A stretch of 8,794 bases of DNA from Planctomycetota bacterium (GTDB lineage: Bacteria; Planctomycetota; Phycisphaerae; Phycisphaerales; UBA1924), in the NCBI GenBank assembly GCA_017303565.1, contig JAFLCM010000079.1, positions 1-8,794 on the forward strand, in the 5' to 3' direction. The translations under genes were made by a program, and so were the position numbers. Of the stretch, positions 1 to 6,519 are shown one piece after another. Position 1 is the stretch's first letter. Every line of letters starts with the position of its first letter. Below the pieces are notes generated by a model, which did no database searches, was not told the DNA's origin, and worked only from the letters and a program-made list of their open reading frames with translations.

Positions 1-723
1 ATCGGCGAGGCGGGTGGCGCGGAGCGTGCTGACGAGGGCGGGGCGGGCGCGGTGGGCCTGGTCGCGGCGGACGGCGGCGGTGTCGGGGTCGTCCTTGCGG
101 AGTTGCTCGAGCATCAGCGGCGTGGGCGGGGCGTCGCCGGGGCCGGCGTTGATGGTGAGGTCGAACTCGGGTTCGACGGGCCAGGGGCGGAAGGTGGCGG
201 TGTCGACGCCGTAGGGTTGGGCGATGACGCGCTCGAGGGCGAGGACGCGGCGCATCTCCTCGGCGGTGCCGGGGTTGTTGATGATGTGGCGGTGCAGGGC
301 TGGGCGGCAGCGGCCGGAGGCGAGGAGGTCGACGGCGCGGCCCTCGTAGGCCCAGAAGGGGGCGTCGAGCCACCAGTGATAGCAGGGGAGGTTCAGGACT
401 TCGAGGAACGAGGCGGGGCGGCGCTGGGCACCAGTCCCGGCCTCGACCCAGGGGAGGAGCGTCAGCGGGTCGAGCCAGATGGTGAAGAGCGCGTCGGCCT
501 TGCGGGCGCGGGCGACGGATTCGAGGTAGCGGGCGTAGGCGTTGCGGAAATCGTTGAGAACCTGGGGTGCGACTTTGGCGGCCTGGCGGCGCTGGTGCTC
601 GACGAGGAAGAGGGTGACTTCCTCGAAGAAGACCTGGTGCCCGGCGAGTTGGGCGCCGCGGAGCAGTTCGAGGTACTGGCAGCGGCTGTTGGTGCCGGGG
701 GGGATGAGGGCGAGCAGGCGCAT
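1..723 (-). CDS. Probable GT-B glycosyltransferase (CgeB-like), C-terminus beyond window
   Basis: A minus-strand frame stays open from the ATG at 723-721 to the left edge, giving 241 residues and no stop. It begins MRLLALIPPGTNSRCQYLEL, typical of the first beta strand of a GT-B glycosyltransferase, followed by a 'GHQVFFEE' segment. Later landmarks are ADALFTIWLDP (about 76-86), LPCYHWWLDAPFW (112-124) and YGVDTATFRPW (171-181). The last resembles the 'G-x-D...F.P' stretch before the C-terminal domain of CgeB/DUF3880-type glycosyltransferases. The catalytic C-terminal half lies outside the window, so neither donor nor acceptor can be named. It has no signal peptide or membrane segment, so it is probably cytoplasmic. 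No Shine-Dalgarno sequence precedes the ATG; the start was chosen because homology-like sequence begins there and no upstream in-frame ATG is close. It is divergent from hpnH, 152 bp away, so a role in hopanoid or envelope glycosylation is possible but only inferred. Confidence 0.7.
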   Translation of the reverse strand, partial: MRLLALIPPGTNSRCQYLELLRGAQLAGHQVFFEEVTLFLVEHQRRQAAKVAPQVLNDFRNAYARYLESVARARKADALFTIWLDPLTLLPWVEAGTGAQRRPASFLEVLNLPCYHWWLDAPFWAYEGRAVDLLASGRCRPALHRHIINNPGTAEEMRRVLALERVIAQPYGVDTATFRPWPVEPEFDLTINAGPGDAPPTPLMLEQLRKDDPDTAAVRRDQAHRARPALVSTLRATRLAD

Positions 724-773
724 GGAGGTTCGAGCTCGCGAGGGGGGAGGCGGCCCCCGCGGCGCGGTTGGCA

Positions 774-785
774 TCTACTATACAT
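774..785. promoter_or_regulatory. Candidate -10 region(s) between divergent genes
   Basis: This is the only AT-rich spot in the 152-bp divergent region. On the minus strand it reads TATAGT (782 to 777), five of six matches to a sigma-70 -10 box, which would start a transcript about 50 nt before the glycosyltransferase ATG. On the plus strand the overlapping TATACA (779-784) could serve hpnH. No convincing -35 box lies at 16-18 bp on either strand, so the assignment is tentative. Confidence 0.3.
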
Positions 786-797
786 CTCGGCGGTGAA

Positions 798-817
798 GGC
801 CCCGGTGTCCCGGGGCC
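798..817 (+). other. Strong GC hairpin in hpnH leader
   Basis: A perfect 8-bp inverted repeat, GGCCCCGG at 798-805 and CCGGGGCC at 810-817, encloses a TGTC loop. It lies 58 nt before the hpnH start. No T-run follows immediately (only CTTT at 821-824), so it is not a normal intrinsic terminator. It could be a leader structure that affects hpnH expression, or an operator-like dyad between the two divergent genes. Confidence 0.45.
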
Positions 818-865
818 GTGCTTTGCGCCGGAAGACTCTGCGTTTCCAGCCCGGTGAACTTTGTC

Positions 866-870
866 AGGAG
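866..870 (+). promoter_or_regulatory. Shine-Dalgarno of hpnH (decides the start)
   Basis: AGGAG lies 5 nt before the ATG at 876. A TTG at 861 is in frame and would add five residues, but it has no such site and overlaps this one, so ATG 876 is preferred. Confidence 0.75.
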
Positions 871-875
871 TTTCG

Positions 876-2024
876 ATGCCCGTTCCGATCAGCCAGATGT
901 GGACCGTCGCGACGTATGTGCTGGGGCAGCGGCTGCGCGGGAACAAGCACTACCCGCTGGTCCTGATGCTGGAGCCGCTCTTGCGGTGCAATCTGGCGTG
1001 CGCGGGGTGCGGGAAGATCCAGTACCCGGCCCACATCCTCAAGCGGGAGTTGAGCGTCGACGAGTGCGTGAGGGCGGTCGAGGAGTGCGGGGCGCCGATG
1101 GTGTCCATCCCGGGCGGGGAGCCGCTGCTGCACCCGAAGATCGGGGAGATCGTGAAGTCGCTGGTGGCGCGGCGGAAGTACATCTATTTGTGCACGAACG
1201 CGCTGCTGCTCAAGCAGCGGCTGGAGGAGGGGGTGTTCACGCCGTCGAAGTACCTGACGTTCAGCGTTCACATGGACGGGCAGGAAGAGCACCACGATTT
1301 CGCGGTGTGCCGGGAGGGGACGTACAAGACGGCGCGGGAGGGGATCGCGCTGGCGGTGAAGATGGGTTTCCGGGTGACGACGAACACGACGCTCTTTGAC
1401 GGTGCGGACCCGAACTCGGTGCGGGCGTTCTTCGACGAGATGATGGACCTGGGGGTGGAAGGCATGATGGTCTCGCCGGGGTACGCATACCCGAAGGCGC
1501 CGGACCAGCGGCACTTCCTCGCCGAGCGGAAGAAGACGAACGAACTGTTCGAGATGATCGCGAGCAACCGCAAGAAGCGGTGGAAGTTCAACCAGTCGCC
1601 GCTGTTCCTCGAGTACCTGATGGGCAAGCGTGAGTACGAGTGCACGCCGTGGGGCATGCCGACGTACAACATTTTCGGGTGGCAGAAGCCGTGCTACCTC
1701 TTGCAGGACGGGTACGCGGACTCGTTCAAGGAACTGATCGCGACGACGAAGTGGGAGAACTACGGGCGGGCGAGCGGGAACCCCAAGTGCCAGCAGTGCA
1801 TGGTTCACTCGGGGTATGAGGCGAGCGCGGTGAACCACACGTTCGCGTCGTTCGGGGGTCTGTTCGCCACGGTGAAGGCGATGGTGTTCAACACGTATGC
1901 GAACCCGCGTGCGGCGGAGCGGCTGAAGGAGGAGGCGAAGAAGCCGCACGGGCCGATGGCGCTCCTGGGGGTGAGCATCGAGGGGAAACCAGTGGCGGGC
2001 GAGGCGGCACACCGGGCGGCGTGA
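876..2024 (+). CDS. hpnH: HpnH, adenosylhopane synthase (hopanoid radical SAM enzyme)
   Basis: This 382-residue protein matches HpnH across its whole length. HpnH joins the 5'-deoxyadenosyl group of S-adenosylmethionine to diploptene, giving adenosylhopane, the precursor of bacteriohopanepolyols (established for the family). The radical SAM cluster motif CxxxCxxC is C38-C42-C45 within LLRCNLACAGCGK. The SAM-binding GGEP is residues 80-83, preceded by ECGAPMVSI. Other family hallmarks are YLCTNALLL (104-112), VHMDG (131-135), VSPGYAYPKAPDQ (199-211), ECTPWGMPTYNIFGWQKPCYLL (about 255-276) and the C-terminal CQQCMVHSGYEASAV (305-319). Length is normal for the family. A third cysteine that I recall in some homologues of the last motif is Ser312 here; C305 and C308 remain. 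The enzyme should act at the cytoplasmic side of the membrane. No other hopanoid gene (squalene-hopene cyclase, hpnC/D/E/G) is visible. It is divergent from the glycosyltransferase and separated by 279 bp from the protease gene. Confidence 0.93.
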   Translation: MPVPISQMWTVATYVLGQRLRGNKHYPLVLMLEPLLRCNLACAGCGKIQYPAHILKRELSVDECVRAVEECGAPMVSIPGGEPLLHPKIGEIVKSLVARRKYIYLCTNALLLKQRLEEGVFTPSKYLTFSVHMDGQEEHHDFAVCREGTYKTAREGIALAVKMGFRVTTNTTLFDGADPNSVRAFFDEMMDLGVEGMMVSPGYAYPKAPDQRHFLAERKKTNELFEMIASNRKKRWKFNQSPLFLEYLMGKREYECTPWGMPTYNIFGWQKPCYLLQDGYADSFKELIATTKWENYGRASGNPKCQQCMVHSGYEASAVNHTFASFGGLFATVKAMVFNTYANPRAAERLKEEAKKPHGPMALLGVSIEGKPVAGEAAHRAA

Positions 2025-2143
2025 GCGGAAACGCGGGGCGACGGAGTGCGCTGGGGCCGATAAGAACACGGATCGGCTGATGCGAGCCTGATTTCGGCGT
2101 TTGGGAGCGCGGCGGGCGCGACTTCGCCATGCTGCGAAAGTGC

Positions 2144-2173
2144 AGGTCCGGTTTTGCCCGGAATTGTGGACCT
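2144..2173 (+). terminator. Weak hairpin downstream of hpnH
   Basis: AGGTCC at 2144-2149 pairs with GGACCT at 2168-2173. A smaller CCGG/CCGG pairing is possible inside the loop, and only TTTC follows. It could end hpnH transcription about 120 nt after the stop, but the short stem and short T-run make this weak. Otherwise 2025-2303 contains no gene I can support. Confidence 0.2.
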
Positions 2174-2178
2174 TTCGG

Positions 2179-2207
2179 TTGGGGCCGCTCGAAGGTGCTG
2201 CTACATT
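2179..2207 (+). promoter_or_regulatory. Candidate sigma-70 promoter for the protease gene
   Basis: TTGGGG (2179-2184) and TACATT (2202-2207) are separated by exactly 17 bp and lie about 97 bp before the protease start. They match the -35 and -10 consensus at three and four of six positions. This is modest support, although TACATT stands out against the surrounding GC-rich sequence. Confidence 0.3.
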
Positions 2208-2277
2208 TTCGGTCGCGCCGCGGACTTCGGACGGGTCCGACTCATCGGTGCGGCGGAGAGAGAGAACGTCGGGGCGT

Positions 2278-2292
2278 GCGGGTTTTTCCCGC
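2278..2292 (+). other. Short hairpin just before the protease start
   Basis: GCGGG and CCCGC flank a TTTTT loop, ending 11 nt before the ATG at 2304. It would fall in the ribosome-binding region of that start. It therefore either reduces initiation there or supports use of a downstream start (TTG 2319 or GTG 2331). Confidence 0.3.
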
Positions 2293-2303
2293 CCGGTCCC
2301 TGA

Positions 2304-4358
2304 ATGGAGGCGGCGAGGTTGCACCACGTTGTGCGTCTGAGAGCGCTGTTGAGCGCGGCGGTGTTCTGCTTGTCCGGATCGCCCGCACTGAGCGGGGGTG
2401 AGCCGGACGCGCCGACCGAGCCGTCGTGGTCGCTGCGGTCGGTGTCGTTCGACTCCGGCCCGCGGGCGGCGGTCGGTCGCGACGCGGGCGCTGCGGAGGT
2501 GGTGTTCTCGCGCGAGATGGTGGCGCCGGGGGCGGCGTGGGTGCGGCTGAACTTTGACGTGGCCGACCTGCCGGGGCGGATCGAGGGCGGGCGCGGGGCG
2601 TGGATGTTCATCACGGCGTCGGACGGAGCGGTGCAGGCGCTGAACGCCGAGCACGTGGCCCAGTGGGGATTCACGTCGGCGTACTTCAACGGGGACCGGG
2701 TGCGGATCGACCTGGTGGCGTACCCGGGCGAGGGTTCGGCGCGGGTGGCGGTGTCGCGGGTGGTGGCGGGCGAGAGCGCCGCGGGCGAACGGACGATCTG
2801 CGGCACGAGCGACGACCGCGTGCTGTCGAGTGATCCCCGGGTGGCGCGGCTGATGCCGCTGACGTGCACCGGCTGGCTGATCGCGGACGCGAACCGGACG
2901 ATGCTGTCGGCGGGTCACTGCAACGTGGTGGCGGGGACGGTGGCGCAGTTCAACGTGCCGCTGTCGCTGGCGGACGGGACGCCGGTGTTCCCGGCGCCGC
3001 AGCACCAGTACGTGGTCGACCCGACGAGCGTGCAGTTCCAGTCGGCGGGGCTGGGGAGCGACTGGGCGTACTTCGGTTGCTTCCCGAACTCGAACACGGG
3101 GCTGACGGCGTTCCAGGCGCAGGGCCAGGCGTTCACGCTGGCGAGCGCGGCGGCGCCGCAGGCGAACGCGACGATTCGGATGACGGGCAACGGGCTGGTC
3201 TCTTCGCCGACGCCCCTGACCTGGAACGCGGTGCAGAAGACGGGGACGGGGCCGTACATCTCGCTGTCGGGGAGCGCGATCTCGCACGGGTGCGACTCGA
3301 CGGGCGGGAACTCGGGCGGGCCGATCATCCTCGAGTCGACGGGCGCGGCGATCGGGATCCACACGAGCGGGTCGTGCAACTCGTCGGGCGGGGCGAACTT
3401 CGGGACGGCGACTCAGTGCGCGGGCCTGCAGGCGGCTTTGGCTTCGCCGCGGGGCGTGTGCGGCAGCGGCGCGACGGGGGCGCCGGGGGGCCCTCTGTTC
3501 GCGATCGGGGACGCGGCGAACAACTTCGGGACGGTGCGGCGTGACACGGGCGTGTTCAGCAGGCTGTCGGCGCCGATGGCGGGTCCGATCGGCCTGGCGT
3601 ACCGCACGGCGGACGACCGGTTCTACGCGCTCGACCAGTGGGGGCGGCTGACGGCTCTGGCGCCCTCGACGGGGGTGGCGACGCCGGGGCCGACGATCTC
3701 GGGCGCATCGGCGGCGGTGACCGCGGTGACGTACGACGCGCGGCTGGACCGGTTCTTCGGCGTGGCGAACGCGACCGGCCAGATCTACCGGATCGACCCG
3801 ACGCTCGGGACCGCGTCGGCGGTGGGCGGGGCGTTCGGGGGAAACATCAACGCTGTGGCGATCGTCACGTACACGAACCAGCTCCTCGGGATCGACAACG
3901 CTCCGGGCGGGACGCGGCTGGTGGTTTTCAACCGGCTGACCGGCGAGCAGATCGTGGTGGGGAACCTCGGGCTGGGCCTGGCGCAGTGCGCCGGGCTGTC
4001 GTGGAGCGACGACGCGGGGGTTCTCACCACCATCGATACCGTTGGGCGGCGGGTGATCTCGATCAACCCGCACACGGGCGCGGCGACCGCGATGGGCTCG
4101 ACGGCGGCGGTGTGGAACACTCGGTTGGGGCTTGCGTACCGCAGGACCGAGGCGATCTGCGTGGCGGACCTGAACGCCGACGGCGTGGTAAACGTGAAGG
4201 ACCTGACGAGGCTCCTTGGGAGCCTGGGTCAGCCGACGCTGCCCGGCGCGACGGGGGATGTGTCGGGGGACGGACAAGTGAACCTTGCGGACCTGACGAT
4301 CATGTTCTCGGTCTACGGGTGTGTGGGGACGGTGCCGACGCCCTCGCCCGCGCCTTGA
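2304..4358 (+). CDS. Secreted trypsin-like (S1) serine protease with propeller-like repeats and C-terminal dockerin
   Basis: This protein has 684 residues from ATG 2304. That ATG has no Shine-Dalgarno site; GTG 2331 in frame (MRLRALLSAAVF...) would still give a good signal peptide. Residues 11-30 form the signal peptide. Residues about 40-160 look like a beta-rich domain (WGFTSAYFNGDRVRIDLVAY). The protease domain follows: LTCTGWLIAD...LSAGHCN gives His205, with C188 and C206 placed as the disulfide flanking it; SDWAYF gives Asp253; DSTGGNSGGP gives Ser337. The triad is complete, and the GNSGG form resembles glutamyl-endopeptidase/V8-like S1 enzymes. Residues about 397-612 hold four or five repeats such as GQIYRIDPTLGTASAVGG and RRVISINPHTGAATAMGS, consistent with a beta-propeller. 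Residues 619-673 are a type I dockerin: DLNADGVVNVKDL and DVSGDGQVNLADL, flanked by C619 and C673. It should act outside the cytoplasm, held in place by the dockerin. The substrate is unknown. It precedes the array on the same strand and shares its tail type. Confidence 0.88.
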   Translation: MEAARLHHVVRLRALLSAAVFCLSGSPALSGGEPDAPTEPSWSLRSVSFDSGPRAAVGRDAGAAEVVFSREMVAPGAAWVRLNFDVADLPGRIEGGRGAWMFITASDGAVQALNAEHVAQWGFTSAYFNGDRVRIDLVAYPGEGSARVAVSRVVAGESAAGERTICGTSDDRVLSSDPRVARLMPLTCTGWLIADANRTMLSAGHCNVVAGTVAQFNVPLSLADGTPVFPAPQHQYVVDPTSVQFQSAGLGSDWAYFGCFPNSNTGLTAFQAQGQAFTLASAAAPQANATIRMTGNGLVSSPTPLTWNAVQKTGTGPYISLSGSAISHGCDSTGGNSGGPIILESTGAAIGIHTSGSCNSSGGANFGTATQCAGLQAALASPRGVCGSGATGAPGGPLFAIGDAANNFGTVRRDTGVFSRLSAPMAGPIGLAYRTADDRFYALDQWGRLTALAPSTGVATPGPTISGASAAVTAVTYDARLDRFFGVANATGQIYRIDPTLGTASAVGGAFGGNINAVAIVTYTNQLLGIDNAPGGTRLVVFNRLTGEQIVVGNLGLGLAQCAGLSWSDDAGVLTTIDTVGRRVISINPHTGAATAMGSTAAVWNTRLGLAYRRTEAICVADLNADGVVNVKDLTRLLGSLGQPTLPGATGDVSGDGQVNLADLTIMFSVYGCVGTVPTPSPAP

Positions 4359-4362
4359 CAGC

Positions 4363-4388
4363 CATCCCCGGGTCGTTGGTGGGGGATG
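4363..4388 (+). terminator. Weak hairpin after the protease gene
   Basis: CATCCCC at 4363-4369 pairs with GGGGATG at 4382-4388, leaving a 12-nt loop, 4 nt after the stop codon. No T-run follows directly; a TTTT occurs at 4397-4400. It is much poorer than the terminators after the next two genes. Confidence 0.2.
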
Positions 4389-4526
4389 TGGCCGAATTTT
4401 GTCGGGTATTCGGGGGAGCGGGTGGGTTCTGGGGTTTTCCTTGGGTTAGGATGAACGCAGCGCGCGGCTGGCTGGTCCGGGCGCGGGAGGTTGTTCGCGC
4501 CGTTGCGGACGACCGGATCTGAGAGG

Positions 4527-4544
4527 CGACCCGTGCGCGGGTCG
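4527..4544 (+). other. Leader hairpin of array gene 1
   Basis: A perfect 7-bp stem, CGACCCG (4527-4533) with CGGGTCG (4538-4544), encloses a TGCG loop. It ends 28 nt before the ATG. TCGAAGCG overlaps its 3' edge at 4542-4549. A similar hairpin with the same octamer precedes array gene 3. Confidence 0.4.
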
Positions 4545-4555
4545 AAGCGTCCCCG

Positions 4556-4563
4556 AAAGGGAG
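4556..4563 (+). promoter_or_regulatory. Shine-Dalgarno of array gene 1
   Basis: AAAGGGAG lies 9 nt before the ATG at 4573. The spacer overlaps a perfect 10-bp palindrome, GTCTGCAGAC (4563-4572), that abuts the start codon. Confidence 0.6.
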
Positions 4564-4572
4564 TCTGCAGAC

Positions 4573-6315
4573 ATGAAGAAGATCGTTCTGATTGCGGGAG
4601 CGGTGTCGGCGTTGGCGGGCGTTGCGATGGGCATCCCGCCGGTGCCGCCGCCCGCGCCGTCGTCCGGCCCCGACGTGGTGGTTTCGGGCATCGGGTTCGG
4701 GAGCACGGGCGTGGCGCCGTTCGGCGAGACGCCGTCGACGGCGGTGGCGAACAACGGGACGGTGGGCGCGATCACGGCGTACAGCATCGCGACGATCTCG
4801 TGCAACCTCGGCAACGTGGACGCGATCTGGATCGACACCGGCGCCCAGCCCAACCGTCACCCGGTGATCGGGACGCAGATGTACCGGTACCAGGTGGTGA
4901 ACGGGGCGGGACAGTTCGAGCAGGTGGGCATGAACTGGCTGAAGCACGGGTTCTGTGCGCTCGACGCGGTGAACTGCACGCAGCTCACGAACCCGGTGGG
5001 GACGCTCGTCCCGAACGGCTCTTGCGACTGGCTCGGGCCGTTCAGCACGGATACGTACTCGGCCGGCCTCAACGGTCAGCAGTCGAACCTGGGCCCTCGT
5101 TCGGAGGTCAATCCCTGGACCGGCGCGTACCCGTACCCGTACCTGCTGCAGCCGGGCGCAACGGGCGACGCGATCTTCAAGCGGACGCAGGTGAAGACCG
5201 CGGAACTGACGCCCGCGGGCAACAACTGGCTGTTCGAGGCGGTGTACATCTGCACCGATGAGCCGGCGGCCAACCGGTACAACAACTACTCGTACCGCCA
5301 GGCGACGCTCTCGGGCACGAACTTCACCATGGCCAACTCGACCGAGGCCCTGCGCCCGGCGATCGTGGGCTGGAAGGAGAAGTTCGAGTCCGGCGTGACC
5401 ATCGTGAACATCGACCCCTCGGGCGCGAGCGACGGGCGGCTGGTGCTGGGCTACAAGGTGACCCAGACCGGGCCGACCACCTGGCACTACGAGTACAACC
5501 TGTTCAACATGAACAACCACAACTCGGTGCGGTCGTTCAGCGTGCCGATGGATACGGCGCTTCAGCTCAGCAACGTGGACTTCAACGACGTCGACTACCA
5601 CTCTGGCGAGCCCTACAGCCTGACCGACTGGGCGTTCGTGAGCGGCGGCGGCGCCGGCGCGTGGTCGACCGACACCTTCGCGCAGAACAACAACGCCAAC
5701 GCCCTTCGCTGGTCGACCATGTACTCGTTCCGGTTCGACGCCAACTCGGCGCCGACCACCGGCACGATCACGCTCGGCATGTTCCGCGACGGCTCGACCG
5801 TGGCGGTGAACGCGGTGCAGGTGCCCTCGGTGCCCCCGCCGCCCACCCCCGGCGCGTTCACGCTGCGGGTCCCCGGTGACGGGGAGACCGTGGCGAACCT
5901 CACGCCGACCTTCGAGTGGACCGACTCGAGCAACGCCGACTCGTACGACATCACGGTGGCGACCGACCCCGGTCTGTCGAACATCGTGGCGACGGCGAAC
6001 GTCGCGACGACCACCTGGACCATCAACTCGGGCGCGCTGGCCGCGAACACCGAGTACTGGTGGGGCGTGACGGCGAACAACGCCTTCGGGACGACCGGCT
6101 CCAGCCCGGTGCGTTCGCAGTTCTTCACGCCGCCCCCGGTGTGCGTGGGCGACCTGAACGGCGACAACGCGACCAACACGGCGGACCTGGCGCTGTTCCT
6201 GGGCGCGTTCGGCACCTCGGTGACCCCGGGGACCGGCGCGGACCTGAACGGTGACGGGAACGTGAACACCGCCGACCTGGCGCTGTTCCTGGGCGGTTTC
6301 GGCTGCGGCGTGTGA
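4573..6315 (+). CDS. Array protein 1: secreted dockerin-tailed protein with FN3-like domain, core of unknown family
   Basis: The protein has 580 residues. The signal peptide is residues 1-20 (MKKIVLIAGAVSALAGVAMG), followed by a Pro-rich stretch (IPPVPPPAPS). The N-terminal/core region, about 33-415, belongs to a family I cannot name. It carries five cysteines (77, 128, 135, 151, 227) and motifs shared with the next gene: NPWTGAYPYPY (180-190), CTDEPAANRYNNYSYR (227-242), STEALRPAIVGWKEK (256-270), VTQTGPTTWHYEYN (296-309), FNMNNHNSVRSFSVP (311-325) and SNVDFNDVDYHSGEPYS (333-349). A Pro linker (418-426) leads to an FN3-like domain (about 427-517, TPTFEWTDSSNADSYDITVA...EYWWGVT). A dockerin occupies 524-578: DLNGDNATNTADL and DLNGDGNVNTADL, flanked by C524 and C578; Asn532 replaces the usual Gly in the first loop. 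It should be exported and retained at the surface by the tail. Thr codon choice changes sharply near residue 250. A strong terminator follows, so the gene is probably transcribed alone. No catalytic motif was recognised. Confidence 0.9.
   Translation: MKKIVLIAGAVSALAGVAMGIPPVPPPAPSSGPDVVVSGIGFGSTGVAPFGETPSTAVANNGTVGAITAYSIATISCNLGNVDAIWIDTGAQPNRHPVIGTQMYRYQVVNGAGQFEQVGMNWLKHGFCALDAVNCTQLTNPVGTLVPNGSCDWLGPFSTDTYSAGLNGQQSNLGPRSEVNPWTGAYPYPYLLQPGATGDAIFKRTQVKTAELTPAGNNWLFEAVYICTDEPAANRYNNYSYRQATLSGTNFTMANSTEALRPAIVGWKEKFESGVTIVNIDPSGASDGRLVLGYKVTQTGPTTWHYEYNLFNMNNHNSVRSFSVPMDTALQLSNVDFNDVDYHSGEPYSLTDWAFVSGGGAGAWSTDTFAQNNNANALRWSTMYSFRFDANSAPTTGTITLGMFRDGSTVAVNAVQVPSVPPPPTPGAFTLRVPGDGETVANLTPTFEWTDSSNADSYDITVATDPGLSNIVATANVATTTWTINSGALAANTEYWWGVTANNAFGTTGSSPVRSQFFTPPPVCVGDLNGDNATNTADLALFLGAFGTSVTPGTGADLNGDGNVNTADLALFLGGFGCGV
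5482..5547 (+). repeat. Near-identical 66-bp direct repeat, copy in array gene 1
   Basis: This segment matches 7423-7488 in array gene 2 with one mismatch (C5500 against G7441), including 47 consecutive identical bases at 5501-5547. It encodes WHYEYNLFNMNNHNSVRSFSVP. Flanking codons in the two genes differ at many synonymous sites, so this block is unusually similar for the pair. Confidence 0.85.
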
Positions 6316-6374
6316 TGCCCGTGTGGTGTGGTTCCGGTCGGGTGAACGCCCGGCCGGGTGAAGGGGATTGAAAC

Positions 6375-6416
6375 AGGCCCGGTCCTCCCTGAGGATCGGG
6401 CCTTTTTGTTTTGTTT
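6375..6416 (+). terminator. Rho-independent terminator of array gene 1
   Basis: A 13-bp stem with one G-T wobble (6375-6387 with 6391-6403) and a CCT loop is followed by TTTTTGTTTTGTTT. It begins 60 nt after the stop codon. It is one of the clearest regulatory elements in the window and should separate transcription of gene 1 from gene 2. Confidence 0.93.
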
Positions 6417-6507
6417 GGCGCTTGCCGGGTGGCCGGGAGTGGGCAAGAGTTGAGTTCCCTGGGAGGCCGCCGACGGTGCGGCGCGGGGGAGTGACGAGTC
6501 CCTGAGC

Positions 6508-6513
6508 GAAAGG
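6508..6513 (+). promoter_or_regulatory. Shine-Dalgarno of array gene 2
   Basis: GAAAGG lies 6 nt before the ATG at 6520. This supports that start over the in-frame ATGs at 6526 and 6529. Confidence 0.6.
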
Positions 6514-6519
6514 CGATCG

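Noticed and set aside
52..966. Plus-strand open frame opposite the glycosyltransferase
   Set aside because: Gly/Glu/Ala-rich low-complexity translation without motifs. The minus-strand frame encodes a glycosyltransferase-like sequence and explains the region.
2304..2400. Lipoprotein signal (lipobox) around AVFC in the protease leader
   Set aside because: Phe precedes the cysteine, which does not fit the lipobox rule of a small residue at -1. A normal signal peptide fits better.
2101..2401. Small plus-strand open frames between hpnH and the protease
   Set aside because: They start at TTG or ATG codons without a ribosome-binding site, overlap the protease start, and have no recognisable composition or motif.
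864..4277. Long minus-strand open frame opposite hpnH and the protease gene
   Set aside because: Same cause: an Arg/Pro-rich translation with no domain, while the plus strand carries clear protein families with signal peptide, motifs and dockerin.
4355..4360. Perfect TTGACA -35 hexamer at the end of the protease gene
   Set aside because: It overlaps the stop codon, and no -10-like sequence occurs 16-19 bp downstream (the sequence there is G-rich).
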